From NCBI GenBank assembly GCA_021014945.1, contig MU266328.1, positions 62,001 to 126,000 on the forward strand: 64,000 nucleotides of DNA, in the 5' to 3' direction. The position numbers and the translations under genes are program-made. This DNA comes from Leucogyrophana mollusca (lineage: Eukaryota; Basidiomycota; Agaricomycetes; Boletales). The notes under the pieces were generated by a model. That model was not told the DNA's origin. It did not search any database and saw nothing but the letters and a program-made list of their open reading frames with translations. This document shows, in pieces, positions 11,755 through 22,340 of this stretch; position 1 is the stretch's first letter; each line of letters begins with the position of its first letter.

Positions 11755-13361
11755 ATGGCACTTCTTCTCTCTGCCATCGTTTCTGCGCTACTATTGCTCT
11801 CCGTGGCTCCCTTGGCTCTCTCTCAGATCAGTCCGGGCTTTCCCTACGGCACTGAGAAGGTTCGTGGCGTAAATCTTGGCGGATGGCTTGTCCTTGAGGT
11901 TCGTCACCAATTTGCTACCTTTCCGCTGCCAGCAGCTGATCGTTGATGTCCCTCCCTTAGCCATGGATTACTCCCAGTTTGTTTGACAACACGGGAAACA
12001 CGGACATAGTGGACGAGTGGACATTTGGCGAATTTCAAGATCTCGATACCGCAACGAGCGTCCTGCAAAACCATTGGAACACATGGATTACAGAGACGGA
12101 TTTTGCCAATATTGCCGCCGCCGGGTATATGCTCATCCTTGGCGCCTTTCGAGCTCCTCTGACGCGATCGTCCCCAACTAATACAGATTGAATCATGTGC
12201 GACTGCCTATCGGTTACTGGGCATTTGAAGTTGGCCCCGGAGAGCCATACATTCAGGGCCAGCTACCCTACTTGCAGCAAGCAGTCACCTGGGCCGGGCA
12301 ATACGGACTTAAAGTCATTGTTGATCTTCATGGTGCACCCGGAAGCCAGAACGGGTATGCAACGGTGCCTCCCTCTGCGGGGCTTGCCAACTCATGTTTG
12401 CCACGTAGCTTTGACAATTCCGGACAAAGACTGTCGTTCCCGGGATGGCACTCAAATCAGACAAATATCGATCGGACGGACGCTATCATCAAAACCATTG
12501 CATCCATGTTTGCTGACCAGCCGGATGTCGTACCCATAATAGCACCGCTGAACGAGTGAGGCCCATATTATATACGACCCGATGATAATCTGATGAAGAT
12601 TGGCGCACAGACCTGCCGGATTCGATGGTCAAGCGGTGCTCACGGCGGTTAGGCAATACTGGTACGACTCCTATGGAAACATCAGGTGAGGATATTAAAC
12701 CCAGAGATGGCCCGAAGTGTCTTACCCGTCTATATGTTAGATACCCATATGGCACATCCCAGCAGAGCAACACGGTCGAATTGATCCACGATGCCTTTCA
12801 GCCTCTCAGCTACTGGAGCGGATTCGAAACACCAACCGGGTGGCAGGGAGTGGCCATGGACACTCACATATACCAGGTGTTCTCCGATGCGGTAAGTTCA
12901 CCCGAGTAGAGGCGCTGCAGTGGCACTGATTGATGAGCACATAGGATGTGGAGATGAGCTACCAGGATCATATCAACACGGCTTGTGCAACACAGTCGTC
13001 CCTTTCCACCTTTGACCTCTGGCTCATCGTTGGCGAATGGTCACCTGCCCCGACAGACTGTGCGACATATCTCAATGGGCGTGGCATTGGCGCGCGCTAC
13101 GATGGATCATACCCGGGCTCTTCGTACGTTGGGAGCTGCACGGGACTGACGGGAAGCGCGTCAACCTTTAGCTCAAGTTACAAGACCTTTTTGAGACAAT
13201 TCTGGGAGGCCCAGGTCATTTCGTACGAAAAGGGCGATGGATGGTTACAGTGGACCTGGAAGACTGAGAGTGCAGATGATTGGTCCTACTCGGCCGGACT
13301 GGCCAACGGTTGGATACCCCAAGACCCGACTGATCTGATGTACCCCGATATTTGCGGATAG
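11755..13361 (+). CDS. Secreted GH5 exo-1,3-beta-glucanase, copy 2
   Basis: Tandem paralogue of the gene at 9413, with the same architecture: signal peptide ([20 protein letters not shown]), [54 protein letters not shown], acid/base in [19 protein letters not shown], nucleophile in IVGEWSP, and end [12 protein letters not shown]. Intron positions match copy 1, except for one extra intron (12355-12408, 54 nt) after GSQNG that copy 1 lacks. Most blocks are identical or conservatively changed, so the duplication is not ancient. It probably acts with copy 1 on wall beta-glucan; different promoters could separate their timing. Confidence 0.95.
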
Positions 13362-13545
13362 ACCACTCGTGAGGCTTTGATACTCTTTATTTGTTATACT
13401 TGTTCTTTATTTAGCGGGGCCTTGTAGAAATACCTTTCGGTGATTCATATCCATTCCTTCCGAGCGGAGATGTGTGTAACCCATATTAATCAGTATCTAT
13501 AAGATCGAAAAGTGCAAGGTAAACCAAGTAGAATGCGCCTATCCT

Positions 13546-15252
13546 CTAAGCCCCAGCAACGCCGTACTTGCGAAGCACACCTTTCCAATCACCGATTTCT
13601 CCTCGTCCCATAGTCACGATAGTGGCGTTGTTGCCGGACTGCGGTCCAAATACCCGTGATGCAACGCGACGAATGGACTCCGGAGTAACCTGGTCGATAG
13701 CTGCTGTCATGTCCGTAACGGGAATCTTGCGCCCGTGGACAAGAATCTGAGTCACGCTGAGCATCTGGGACGGATTTCAAGATAACGATGACAAACCTGT
13801 CGACCAAGATCTTCTACTTCCACCGCGCGACTCTCGAGCGCCATCATCAAACTGGACTTGAGCTGGTTCTTGGCGCGTTCGAGTTCAGTAGCGGGTATGG
13901 ATTGATAGATCAACAAGCTGAGCTGGTGCACGAGGTGGGGGAGGATCTGTGCAGGGGTGTTGCCTCGTTGTCCAGGAGCATTGGGGACAAATGACGCGAA
14001 GAGGCCGAACAGCGAGGAGTCGGTATAGATGTGGTGGAAAGACGCACAATGGTCAACCTGGGGGAAGTGATTCAGGATGTGGGTGTACAGACGAGAGTAC
14101 ATGCCCTTTCCAGGACCACCTGCGCAAACAAAAGTAAGTAACGCACAACACACGGACTGCAACTGCTTACCGGCAGAAAAGCTGCCTCCACCCCCTAATA
14201 GGACTTGCATGGTTGCGAGAGCGTAAATGTCGTCATCGTGAATACCGACACCTTCAAAGGAGAGGTAGAGTTGATCGAATTCCTGGGTGACACTGGGAAT
14301 ATGGCGAACTCCACCGACATAATTCGATTGGGAATTGAGCAACGGAACGTCGGATGAAGGTGATGAAGGGTATAGATAGGATGACGCAGCACGGGTTAGA
14401 GATTTGTACATGGATGGTGATGAGGAGGGGAGTAGGTGCGGGGGTACGGATTGGGAGGGGGAGGGTCTAGGGGAGGGAGGTGCAGGCATAGGTGCGGGCT
14501 TCAAGGAAGAAAAGTGTTTGTCGGCGAGTTCTACCAGCTGTTCGTGCTGCATGCCTGCTCCGGCAATGACCATTCTCTCGGGACGGTACCAGTCAGTGAT
14601 GCAGCTCCGTAGGATGTCGGCAGTAATTGCGTCTACTCTGTCCTCGGGGCAAAGGAGGGGGTTCCCCAGAGTCTTGCCCCCATATGCAACGTCGTGCAGG
14701 ATCTCTGGAAGTATCATCTCTGGCTTTGCACTGATTTCGCGAATCTCGTAACGAGCGGCGTCTCTCTGTGCGTCGAGTTCTTCTGGAAGGAAGGAGGGAT
14801 TGAGGACGGTGTCGGACATGAGAGAGAGGGCGAGGGGAGTTGCTTGGTCAAAGTGGGAGGACTGGTACATGATTGATTCGCGGGAGGACGAGCACATTAT
14901 TTGACCGCCCAGCTTGTCCATTGCGGTGGCCATTTCAGACTCGGAGCGTGAGCGAGTTGTCTACGGAGTATATTTAATCGCAGAATAGATGCAAGTAATG
15001 AATAGAGAGACTTACCTTGAAGGCCATTCTGTCCAAGAAATGGCTTACACCGGAGGTTGACGCATTCTCATAGCGTGAACCGGCATCGACGTAGAGGCCG
15101 ACGGAGGAAAAATGACCAGGAGTTGATTCAGTTGCGACTCGAATTTTGTTGGGCAAAGTCGTGATTTGCAAGGGCGGTTGGGCTGCTCGAGAATAATGAC
15201 GCGGGTGCCAGACATTGGCCCGTCGATTCAGTGAACTCGCTGCCTTGCGCAT
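13546..15252 (-). CDS. MAS2: Mitochondrial processing peptidase alpha subunit
   Basis: Four exons. This is the substrate-recognising, non-catalytic subunit of the matrix peptidase that removes import presequences. The ATG at 15252 starts an arginine-rich presequence (MRKAASSLNRRANVWHPRHY). Then come LPNKIRVATESTPGHFSSVG, VDAGSRYENASTSGVSHFLD, QIMCSSSRESIMYQ, and the glycine-rich substrate loop [20 protein letters not shown], which is assembled across an intron and typical of alpha-MPP. The position of the beta subunit's zinc motif HxxEH reads HFLDR, so no metal site, as expected for alpha. The last exon starts MLSVTQILVHGRKIPV. There is a serine/proline-rich insertion before the glycine loop. 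Confidence 0.95.
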
Positions 15253-15450
15253 GACGAACGTGAGCAAGAAGTACTCTCACGTCCAGACAAATCAGGTAAT
15301 TATAAAATGACTATAAAATACACAAATTAGGGTTAACAATCCCCATGCACAATGACTTACACGAGTTCACAGTCCTCTCACCGAGAGTCGCCGCACCCCC
15401 AGCAGGAAACAAAGTCTGTTATCACCAGCATAGTGACCGTAAAATACACT

Positions 15451-15456
15451 AAAAAA
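15451..15456 (-). terminator. Pol III terminator of tRNA-Cys
   Basis: Six T on the minus strand, one base past the discriminator base at 15458. Confidence 0.75.
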
Positions 15457-15457
15457 G

Positions 15458-15542
15458 AGTCCCTACCGTGGTTCGAACACGGGACCACACGATGCTTACG
15501 TAGCCATTGCAATCGTGTGCTCTACCACTGAGCTATAGTGAC
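15458..15542 (-). tRNA. tRNA-Cys (GCA) with a 13-nt intron
   Basis: The minus strand shows a D-arm AGCTCAGTGGTAGAGC, anticodon stem CACGA/TCGTG, anticodon loop TTGCAA (GCA) interrupted by 13 nt, T-arm CCGTG TTCGAAC CACGG, and discriminator T as in eukaryotic tRNA-Cys. The acceptor GTCACTA/TAGGGAC contains one A-G mismatch at pair 4-69. Six T on the minus strand follow at 15451-15456. Confidence 0.88.
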
Positions 15543-15624
15543 TTGTCGACTTCGCCCAAACTATGCTATCCGTGTGGTCTGCTGCCAGTTGCACTACTAC
15601 ACACTGAAATATTAATGACTCCCC

Positions 15625-16668
15625 CTACTCGACGTCCCCAACAGTCCATTTCGCGAACTCCAACACTTCAACTCCGCCTTCCAATAGCCCGTGCTCTTGG
15701 CCCCACTTGTCCAACCCAGTCCGCACAGTCTCGTTCGCTGCATCTCCCCCAAGCATCATGAACGGCTGGTCATAGAGTGCCATCCCATCCGCTTCACCTG
15801 GGAAAGACTGAATTGACTTCGTCTCGAAACCCACAATCTGTCGAGCGACAGCACGTTCCAACCGCTCTATATCCCGCATAAAGGCCTCAGACGATAGGCG
15901 ATTCGACAGTTTCTGCGCTTTGAGCCCAATGACAGCCAAAGCACCTATACGACCCTGCGGAGTAGAGTTCACGGAGCCGTGGAGGTATGATCCCAGCCGT
16001 AGTCCCAATTCCGTCGTGTGCTGAGACAGAGGGCTTTGCACTACAGTGACTGCTCTCTTCAAGGAGACCTTCTCCCCTACTTTTGCAATGAGATCGCGAA
16101 TAGAACTCGATACTGTCGACGATGAGTGTGACTGGGGATTGGTGCGCGAAAGTAGTGGGGCATCGTTCAACACGTCCAACGGGCATGAGTTAATCAGACG
16201 GTCCGACTCCACGGGCTCCGAGATGAAAGCAGCGGTATGGGCAATATCTGCGGCCAATTGTGTGAACAGTGTGTTTCGACCAACAAAATCTGTCTCGCAG
16301 TTCAGTTCGATCATAGCAGCGCGAATTCCGCCCCCTCCGAGACCACTGTTTGCAGTGCTGCCGCTTGACAGTACAGAGACGCTGACAAGTCCTTCACGGG
16401 CATCCCTCCCCTCTACTTTTGCCGCTTTCCGCGCCCCAGACGTAGCGAGATCTTCTTCTAGCCAGCGAAGAGCTGCATTGACGTCGTTATTGCTGGCAAC
16501 CAGTGCCTCTCGTGCTTTCGAGATAGACACCTCGGTGAGCTTCCTTAGCTGTGCAACAAGCTGCAGAGAGGGCTTTGAAGAGGGTGTCGAGTATGCGCGA
16601 GAGGCCTGACATTGAGGGAGAAGCACCTTGCGAGGGCTTGATAAGCGGGTGATCCTTGAGCTCAGCAT
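15625..16668 (-). CDS. TSF1: Mitochondrial translation elongation factor Ts
   Basis: A single exon of 347 residues, unusual here where almost all genes are split. EF-Ts reloads EF-Tu with GTP in mitochondrial translation. The N-terminus (MLSSRITRLSSPRKVLLP) looks like a matrix targeting peptide. A UBA-like domain follows (LVAQLRKLTEVSISKAREAL, NAALRWLEED), then the core motif ELNCETDFVGRN with the TDFV residues that contact EF-Tu. It is head-to-head with NAF1, 141 bases between start codons. Confidence 0.95.
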   Translation of the reverse strand: MLSSRITRLSSPRKVLLPQCQASRAYSTPSSKPSLQLVAQLRKLTEVSISKAREALVASNNDVNAALRWLEEDLATSGARKAAKVEGRDAREGLVSVSVLSSGSTANSGLGGGGIRAAMIELNCETDFVGRNTLFTQLAADIAHTAAFISEPVESDRLINSCPLDVLNDAPLLSRTNPQSHSSSTVSSSIRDLIAKVGEKVSLKRAVTVVQSPLSQHTTELGLRLGSYLHGSVNSTPQGRIGALAVIGLKAQKLSNRLSSEAFMRDIERLERAVARQIVGFETKSIQSFPGEADGMALYDQPFMMLGGDAANETVRTGLDKWGQEHGLLEGGVEVLEFAKWTVGDVE

Positions 16669-16703
16669 GACGGTGAAAGCTTTCAGAAAATTTCCACCGC
16701 GCT

Positions 16704-16709
16704 ACGCGT
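16704..16709. promoter_or_regulatory. ACGCGT in the EF-Ts/NAF1 divergent promoter
   Basis: One MCB-type hexamer lies 36 bases upstream of the EF-Ts ATG. Neither flanking gene is a known G1/S target, so function is doubtful. Confidence 0.25.
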
Positions 16710-16809
16710 CGATCGAAAGGATCACATGATCGCTCGGCCCTTTTGGACCTTCCACGAAATCCTTCACCTTGGAAAGCAGGATTTCACTCCAAAAGCTCTC
16801 TTATCGAGC

Positions 16810-18714
16810 ATGGATTTTCAATTCAAAGTCCCAGAAAACATTCCCCAGGATATCCTGCTGATTCAGGATTTGGTTGGGGTGGTCACCCCCGTCAAACAAG
16901 ATCATCGTAAGGACGTGCATATCGAGTCCAGTGACGATTCTATCGACAGCTCCGGCAGCGACGGGGACTCCGAGGATGAAGTGGAGGCCAATCTACTTAT
17001 CACTCCCGATGAAAAAGCGACTGCATCTCCACCACTGTGAGAAATATTTTAGCTTGCTCTAGCACGTCTAAAACTACTAGCATCCAGACCAGCATTGTCC
17101 GACTCGACGTCAGATTCTGATTCTGATGCAGACTCGGACTCGGACTCTGATAGCTCTTCGGACATCCAGCAGGATGTCGGAGCGGTTTCGCATCCACCTA
17201 AAACACAATTTGATATGGACGACGACGAAGAATCAGGGCCAGCACCGGCGACTTATGTGCAGACCAAAAATGAGGTCGTCGACGCAGACATTATAGTACC
17301 TTCCATCTCAGAAGTCGGCCCAGACGAGGTTATAGAGAAAGTAGGGGAAGTGATGAGCATCGTCGGGAATGTGGTGATCGTCAAAGGTGTTGCCTCTGAC
17401 CTCATTAAACTGGCATCAGAGAGAGCCCTGGATGCCGAGACGCTGCTTGTCTTTGATGATAGAAAGGTTCTAGGACATGTGAGCAAACATATCTTGCCCT
17501 CTTTTCTACTATCTCACGATCTTCTCATCGCTAGATATACGAGACTTTTGGACCAACGTCTCAACCAATGTACCAGGTCAAATTCAACCAGAAATACCCA
17601 CTTGACACGGAAAAAGTTCGAGTTTCTCGTGAGGTCTATCATTTACCTCAGCGGAGCAACTTTGTCTTCGTCGACCACCTCAAGAAGCTTAGGGGCAGCG
17701 ATGCCAGTAACTTACACGACGAAGAACCCGCAGAGGATGAACTCGAGTTTTCGGACGACGAACAAGAAGCCGCATTCAAAAGCCGCAAAAAGAGGTGCGT
17801 GACTCGCCGTTCTCAACTTGCCCACATCTCATACAAATTGGCGCAGGCGGGGACAGTCCGTGTCTTCTTCTAGACAGACAACTCCCGGGCCTTCTCAGCC
17901 GCACTACGACGATATGAATGACGCCGCGTTCTACGGAGCAAACCCATACGACGCACATGGCCCGTATGACGAGGATTTTCGTGCCCCTGGGCCTTCTCGT
18001 CCTCCCCCGGTGCCTTATGATGATCCATACGCAGAAGAGTTCAAGAGCGACATTTTAAATTATGAAGATGGTCCCTCCCAAAGCCCTGCACAGAGCCCCT
18101 CACAGACTGCGGGTGCTCCGGCGCCGCAGCACAACTACGACTTCGAGGGTAGGTTTGCTGGAGGGCGAGGGCGTGGAAGAGGGCGTGGACGAGGAGATGT
18201 GCGTCCTTCGCGAGAACGTGGGGGCCGAGGTCGAGGAGGCCGTGGGAGAGGAGACCGCAGCCGTCGTCCGGGAGGCTGGACTTCACAAGATAACCCGTCG
18301 CCTGCTGAACGCCGCGAATCACCACAAATACCGCGGTCGCTATCCCCAACCTCTCTCGCGATAGAGCGCGCAACAGGCCAATTCGCAGGCGGAATGGCAG
18401 GATATCAACCCATGCAACAGGCTGCTTCGTCGTCGTGGGCTTATGTACCCCAGGGTGATACACAGGCTCAGTCTTACCAGCAGCAGCAACAGTACGTCCA
18501 GCCGCATATCAATCCACGATTTGCTTCGGCTTTTGGTTTCAACATGAACGTTGGACCTGCTCAATGGTACGGGTATGATTATGGGCAGCCACACGAAGCT
18601 CCTAGTAGCAATGGGTACCAGGGTTCTGACCCCCAGCGGGATTGGACTGAGGAGTGGACTGTTCATGGACATCCCTCCGGTGACAACGGTGGAGCCCATT
18701 ACCCCCCGGGATAA
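16810..18714 (+). CDS. NAF1: H/ACA snoRNP assembly factor NAF1
   Basis: Four exons, about 577 residues. A nuclear shuttling factor that holds Cbf5 in pre-H/ACA particles before Gar1 replaces it. The start at 16810 gives MDFQFKVPENIPQDILLIQD, matching the conserved N-terminus; an upstream in-frame ATG at 16726 has no such support. A Ser-Asp repeat (SDSTSDSDSDADSDSDSD) follows, then the Gar1-like core: GEVMSIVGNVVIVKG, LLVFDDRKVLGHIYETFGP, MYQVKFNQ. The tail is glycine/arginine-rich (RGRGRGRGRGD) then Gln/Tyr-rich. The first intron (17037-17097) uses the CAG acceptor at 17097 to stay in frame. Confidence 0.92.
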
Positions 18715-18898
18715 GCCTTACAACTTGACCGGGTATATAGACTTGTTGTATTGACACACCAATACGATATTATCACAGTGCAACCAGTTCTTGTATGTTG
18801 ACGAAGACGGCTTGTAGGGGCCAAGTTGACTGGTGATTCCCGGTTTGGCTTGACCTTATTCGCAACCAGTTTACGATCGCAATCGTGATTTTGATTCC

Positions 18899-19590
18899 AT
18901 GTCGCCTTTCACAATCATCGTCGCGGCTACCAAGGCCAATGGCATCGGACAAAATGGCCGTTTACCATGGCGATTGCAAAAAGAAATGGCGTACTTTGCT
19001 CGCGTCACGTCGAGTGCTCCGGAGGGACTGATGAACGCCGTGATCATGGGGAGAAATACATGGGAGAGCATTCCGAAGAAGTTTAAACCACTTCCCCGTC
19101 GCGTCAACGTCGTTATAAGTCGAAGTAAAGAGTATCAACTGTCAGTCACTACTTTCCTTAACCTCAGGGTGCATGCTCATCGCGTGGTAGAAGCTCGCCA
19201 GACTCTCCGCCATCGTCTACGCCGGCATATCTATACCATGACCTGGAATCTGCAGTACGATACCTCGACCACTCCGACCAAGCTATACACCGGCGATTCA
19301 TTATTGGAGGCGCTTCGTTGTACTCCGAGTCGCTTGCACTCTTTTCGTCCTCACCGCCTCCGGCTTACCGAGCAGACCGCGTTCTGTTAACACGCATAAT
19401 AGCTCCAACTTTTGATGAATGCGACGTCCACATGCCGGATTTTCTTGCGACGGGTGAGGATGGGCAATGTGGGTGGACAAGGGCGTCCCACGAGGAGTTA
19501 GAGGCATGGGTTGGAAGCGAAGTGCCGGCGGGCTTCCAAGAGGAAAACGGTGTTAGCTATGAGTTTCAGATGTGGCTTCGACGAGTATAA
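18899..19590 (+). CDS. DFR1: Dihydrofolate reductase
   Basis: Two exons (18899-19140, 19191-19590) give 213 residues, near the yeast length of 211. Makes tetrahydrofolate for thymidylate and purine synthesis. Seen are IIVAATKANGIGQNGRLPWR with the Met20-loop region, VIMGRNTWESIPKKFKPLP, VNVVISRS, FIIGGASLYSE (NADPH loop) and the C-terminal YEFQMWLRR. The 50-nt intron is fixed by frame: only the acceptor GTGGTAG at 19190 keeps both halves in register; the nearer CAG at 19167 would shift it. DHFR stands alone, not fused to thymidylate synthase, as usual in fungi. It is tail-to-tail with bL36m. Confidence 0.93.
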
Positions 19591-19697
19591 GGCAATATAC
19601 AGGAGGTCTGGATTTCAAAATATCCTTCTTGCGCGTTTGCGCCCCAAACAGTCTCCCTCCCACCTCGAAGCAGAATCAGCCCGTATGGTCTCAAAAG

Positions 19698-20000
19698 CTA
19701 CCCTTGCCGCTAGAGGCAGGTCAGAAAGAAGCTCCTGGAGGTGAAAAAATTTTAGGGTACCTGCTTGTGTTTCGGGTTCTTTGAGCATAGCACGTATACT
19801 CTGCCCTTCCGCCTGACAATGCTGCATCCATCACACATGACTTTTACGGATGAGCGAACTTTCATGCCTCTTGTGAGTGCTGGTATTGACGGGTTAACTG
19901 AGGGAGGGATGAGATGGGAGTGATTGTGGACATGAGGGAGGGTAGTAGAGCGAAAGCGCATAAGCAGTGGTCTGCTCGACGATAGTAATGCTCGTAGCAT
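19698..20000 (-). CDS. RTC6: Mitochondrial ribosomal protein bL36m
   Basis: Two exons (20000-19761 and 19709-19698) give 83 residues. The ATG at 20000 starts a presequence ([18 protein letters not shown]), then the bL36 body [34 protein letters not shown], with two of the zinc-ligand cysteines in CDGC. Unspliced, the frame ends KHKQVP. A 51-nt intron (19710-19760, GTACCC...CTCTAG) instead adds CGG CAA GGG TAG, giving KHKQRQG, the expected family ending. The last coding exon is thus 12 nt including the stop. Confidence 0.9.
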
Positions 20001-20074
20001 GGTTATAGTTAGTATTACTATTAGCCTTTGCCTTGCAAGCAACGTTCAACTCCTCATAGGCCGATAGAAGATGC

Positions 20075-20080
20075 CACGTG
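20075..20080. promoter_or_regulatory. CACGTG in the bL36m/SLC35F divergent promoter
   Basis: The palindrome CACGTG (context GCCACGTGAC) lies 75 bases upstream of the bL36m ATG and 165 upstream of the transporter ATG. It is a bHLH-type core. Confidence 0.35.
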
Positions 20081-20244
20081 ACCATTAATTTATGTACTCT
20101 GTCTGCTGTTTGCATAGCCCTCCCGTCTCCTGCTGCAAAGCCTGCCGTGAGATGTAGCTGTTCGTCCTTATCAACTATCATTATCTCAAAAGTCTAAGCC
20201 ATCCCTTTCATTCCCCTCATTTACCACAAGACACACTGCCAACC

Positions 20245-21738
20245 ATGTCGGGCACACACGATGGCCCCGCTACATTCCGGCTAGGCGGTAATGCCGCCCT
20301 ATTATTGTTTGCTGCAGTTCTCGTTGCGTTTGTTGCCGAGTCGCAGCTTACACAGGTAAGCGCTGTAACTAGCTCTGTTGTACTTCATCTGGCACTTACT
20401 CTCTTCAGTATGTACAGACTACGCTTGGGTACCACCACCCATTCTTCCTCTTGTCAGTACTCGCCTCTGCTCGTTTTACAGTCTCCTGACCATCTCGTCC
20501 AGCTACCTCGTCCATACGTCGTTTATTGTCTCGTTTCCACTCCACTTTTTATACCTTCTTTACACGACCAACTACACGCCCCGCGGACTGCTATCGGGTC
20601 TCACAACTGCGCTTGCTCGCCATTTGTCATCGTGGGGATTAGGGGGATCCGGGGTGGTGCCGTCCTCACAGTTTCCGCTCCACCGCTTTTTAGGCCTAGT
20701 TGTCATCATTACAATTGCCTATAACGTCCCCGCCCTGTTGTGGTTTGCTGCCATTTCTCTCGCATCGTAGGTTCGATATTTTCAATGTCAGCGTGGTACT
20801 AATTTTTTTCAAAGTGTCACTGACGTGACTGCTATATGGAACGCCAACGCATTCTTCGCCTATGTCTTCACTGTCAAGATGATGAATCTGAAATGGAGTG
20901 CCCTCCGTCTGGGCGCCGTGTGCCTCGCTACCCTCGGCGTGCTCACTGTTGTCTATGGCGGAAGTACGGCTCCATCAGATGGCGAGCCAGACCATGAATA
21001 TCTGTCTGCCGCAAAATCTACAGTGTTGCGACCATCAGCTCCGCTCGTTGGGGACCTTCTGACATTGGTGGCATCTCTCTGCTACGGCTTATACCAGGTG
21101 CTGTACAAAAAATATGTAGCACTACCTTCAGATTCAGAGCTGGAATCAGAGCCAGTCCGCTACACCCATGTTGCAACGTCAGCGGAAGCCCTATCCGACC
21201 AGGAGAGCGCGGCTGTTTCCAGATTCGACGACGGCGACAACGTAGTATATCCTCCGCCATTCGGCCTTCATCCCAATCTCTTGACTTCCACTATCGGCCT
21301 TTGCACATTCCTTCTTCTTTGGATACCCATACCATTTCTACACCACTATGGTATCGAGCAATTTGCTCTTCCGAGCAATATTAGGACAGTGTTTGCCATC
21401 GCAGGCATCTGTTTTACAGGCGTCATTTTCAACGCGGGATTCATGGTTGGCATTTTACCTTATCGTTTTCCACGTTACTCACCCGAATTCTGCCTAGATC
21501 TTACTGGGTCTTTGGGGGCCTGTGATAACTTCCGTCGGCAACCTCTTAACGTGCGTACCAACGTGGTCCAGGTACCTTTCAACAGTTCATATATCATTAT
21601 TTTGCCCCCAGTATCGTCCTGTCGCTCTTCTCAGACTTGATGTTCGGTTCCGTGGGCCTCACGAAATGGGGTTTGCTGGGTGCAGGCATGATTGTAGGGG
21701 CGTTCTCGGTTCTCGTCTATGACATGTCCAAGAGATGA
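20245..21738 (+). CDS. SLC35F-type drug/metabolite superfamily transporter
   Basis: Six exons. A multi-pass membrane protein of the EamA/SLC35F5 kind (yeast YML018C/Thi74 relatives); substrate unknown. Helices are visible in AALLLFAAVLVAFVAE, YLVHTSFIVSFPLHFLYL, FLGLVVIITIAYNVPALLWF, NAFFAYVFTVKMM, LGAVCLATLGVLTVVY, LVGDLLTLVASLCYGLYQVL, LLTSTIGLCTFLLLWIPI, AGICFTGVIFNAGFM, LLGLWGPVITSVGNLLT and WGLLGAGMIVGAFSVLVY. The second intron must end at the CCAG before CTACCTCG to give HPFFLFYLVHTS; an earlier CAG would make a 29-nt intron. An acidic loop (SDSELESEPV) separates the two halves, as in the family. Confidence 0.85.
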
Positions 21739-22340
21739 TGCACACGGATCTGACGGGGATGTTCCCTAGGAAAGCACTTGGATTTCGACTAGAATTCCAC
21801 TATCATACCCTGTTTGTAATCACACACTAGAGCTATACGCGTCTAAACCTGTATTAGAGGTAAGACAAAGATTGAAGGAACGGATCATAACGAGCGGGAG
21901 GTTTCAGCAATGTCATATAGCACAAACAAAAGAAATATGCGATGCTTTAAATATCAGCCCTGTAGGAAAACTGAGAATGAGCGCCAAGAGAACAATGAAG
22001 GACTAGGGAAAGAAATGCGATGGGTACAAGCTTGTGGTTTGGACAAAAAGTGCCAGCGCAAGACTGAACGGGGGATATAAAATGGCGGGGGACAGATCAA
22101 AGGATGGATGAAGTATTGTGTGATAAGTGTGCGTTCGAAAGGACGGCCCACAGCAGCCTCGGTTCGAGATACGGAAGTCCTGTGCTCTTCCCCAATCCGG
22201 ATTCCATAACAACGGACAAGTGACGACTATCTCGACTTAATCCGATCCAATGCGACGCTACCTTGCTCGCGATGCGATGCGAAGCAGCTTCCCTTTGGTC
22301 GGGATGCGCCAGATGTGTCAGTGTCAGGTCGTGGTCGCCA
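21739..22340. other. Convergent 3' region of SLC35F and PPZ
   Basis: About 600 bases, with no gene or clear structured element recognised. Probably 3' untranslated sequence of both neighbours. Confidence 0.5.

Noticed and set aside
15253..15267. Five-residue N-terminal extension of MPP-alpha starting at 15267
   Set aside because: The codon there is TTG, not ATG; 15252 is the first ATG.
19141..19167. Short 27-nt intron in DHFR ending at the first CAG
   Set aside because: It puts the second exon in the wrong frame; the acceptor at 19190 gives a 50-nt intron and a continuous DHFR.
13752..19590. Possible mitochondrial gene cluster (MPP-alpha, EF-Ts, bL36m)
   Set aside because: Genes are on different strands with NAF1 and DHFR between them; chance proximity is the simpler reading.
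20001..20042. Longer bL36m start at 20042
   Set aside because: That codon is TTG; the ATG at 20000 gives a normal presequence.
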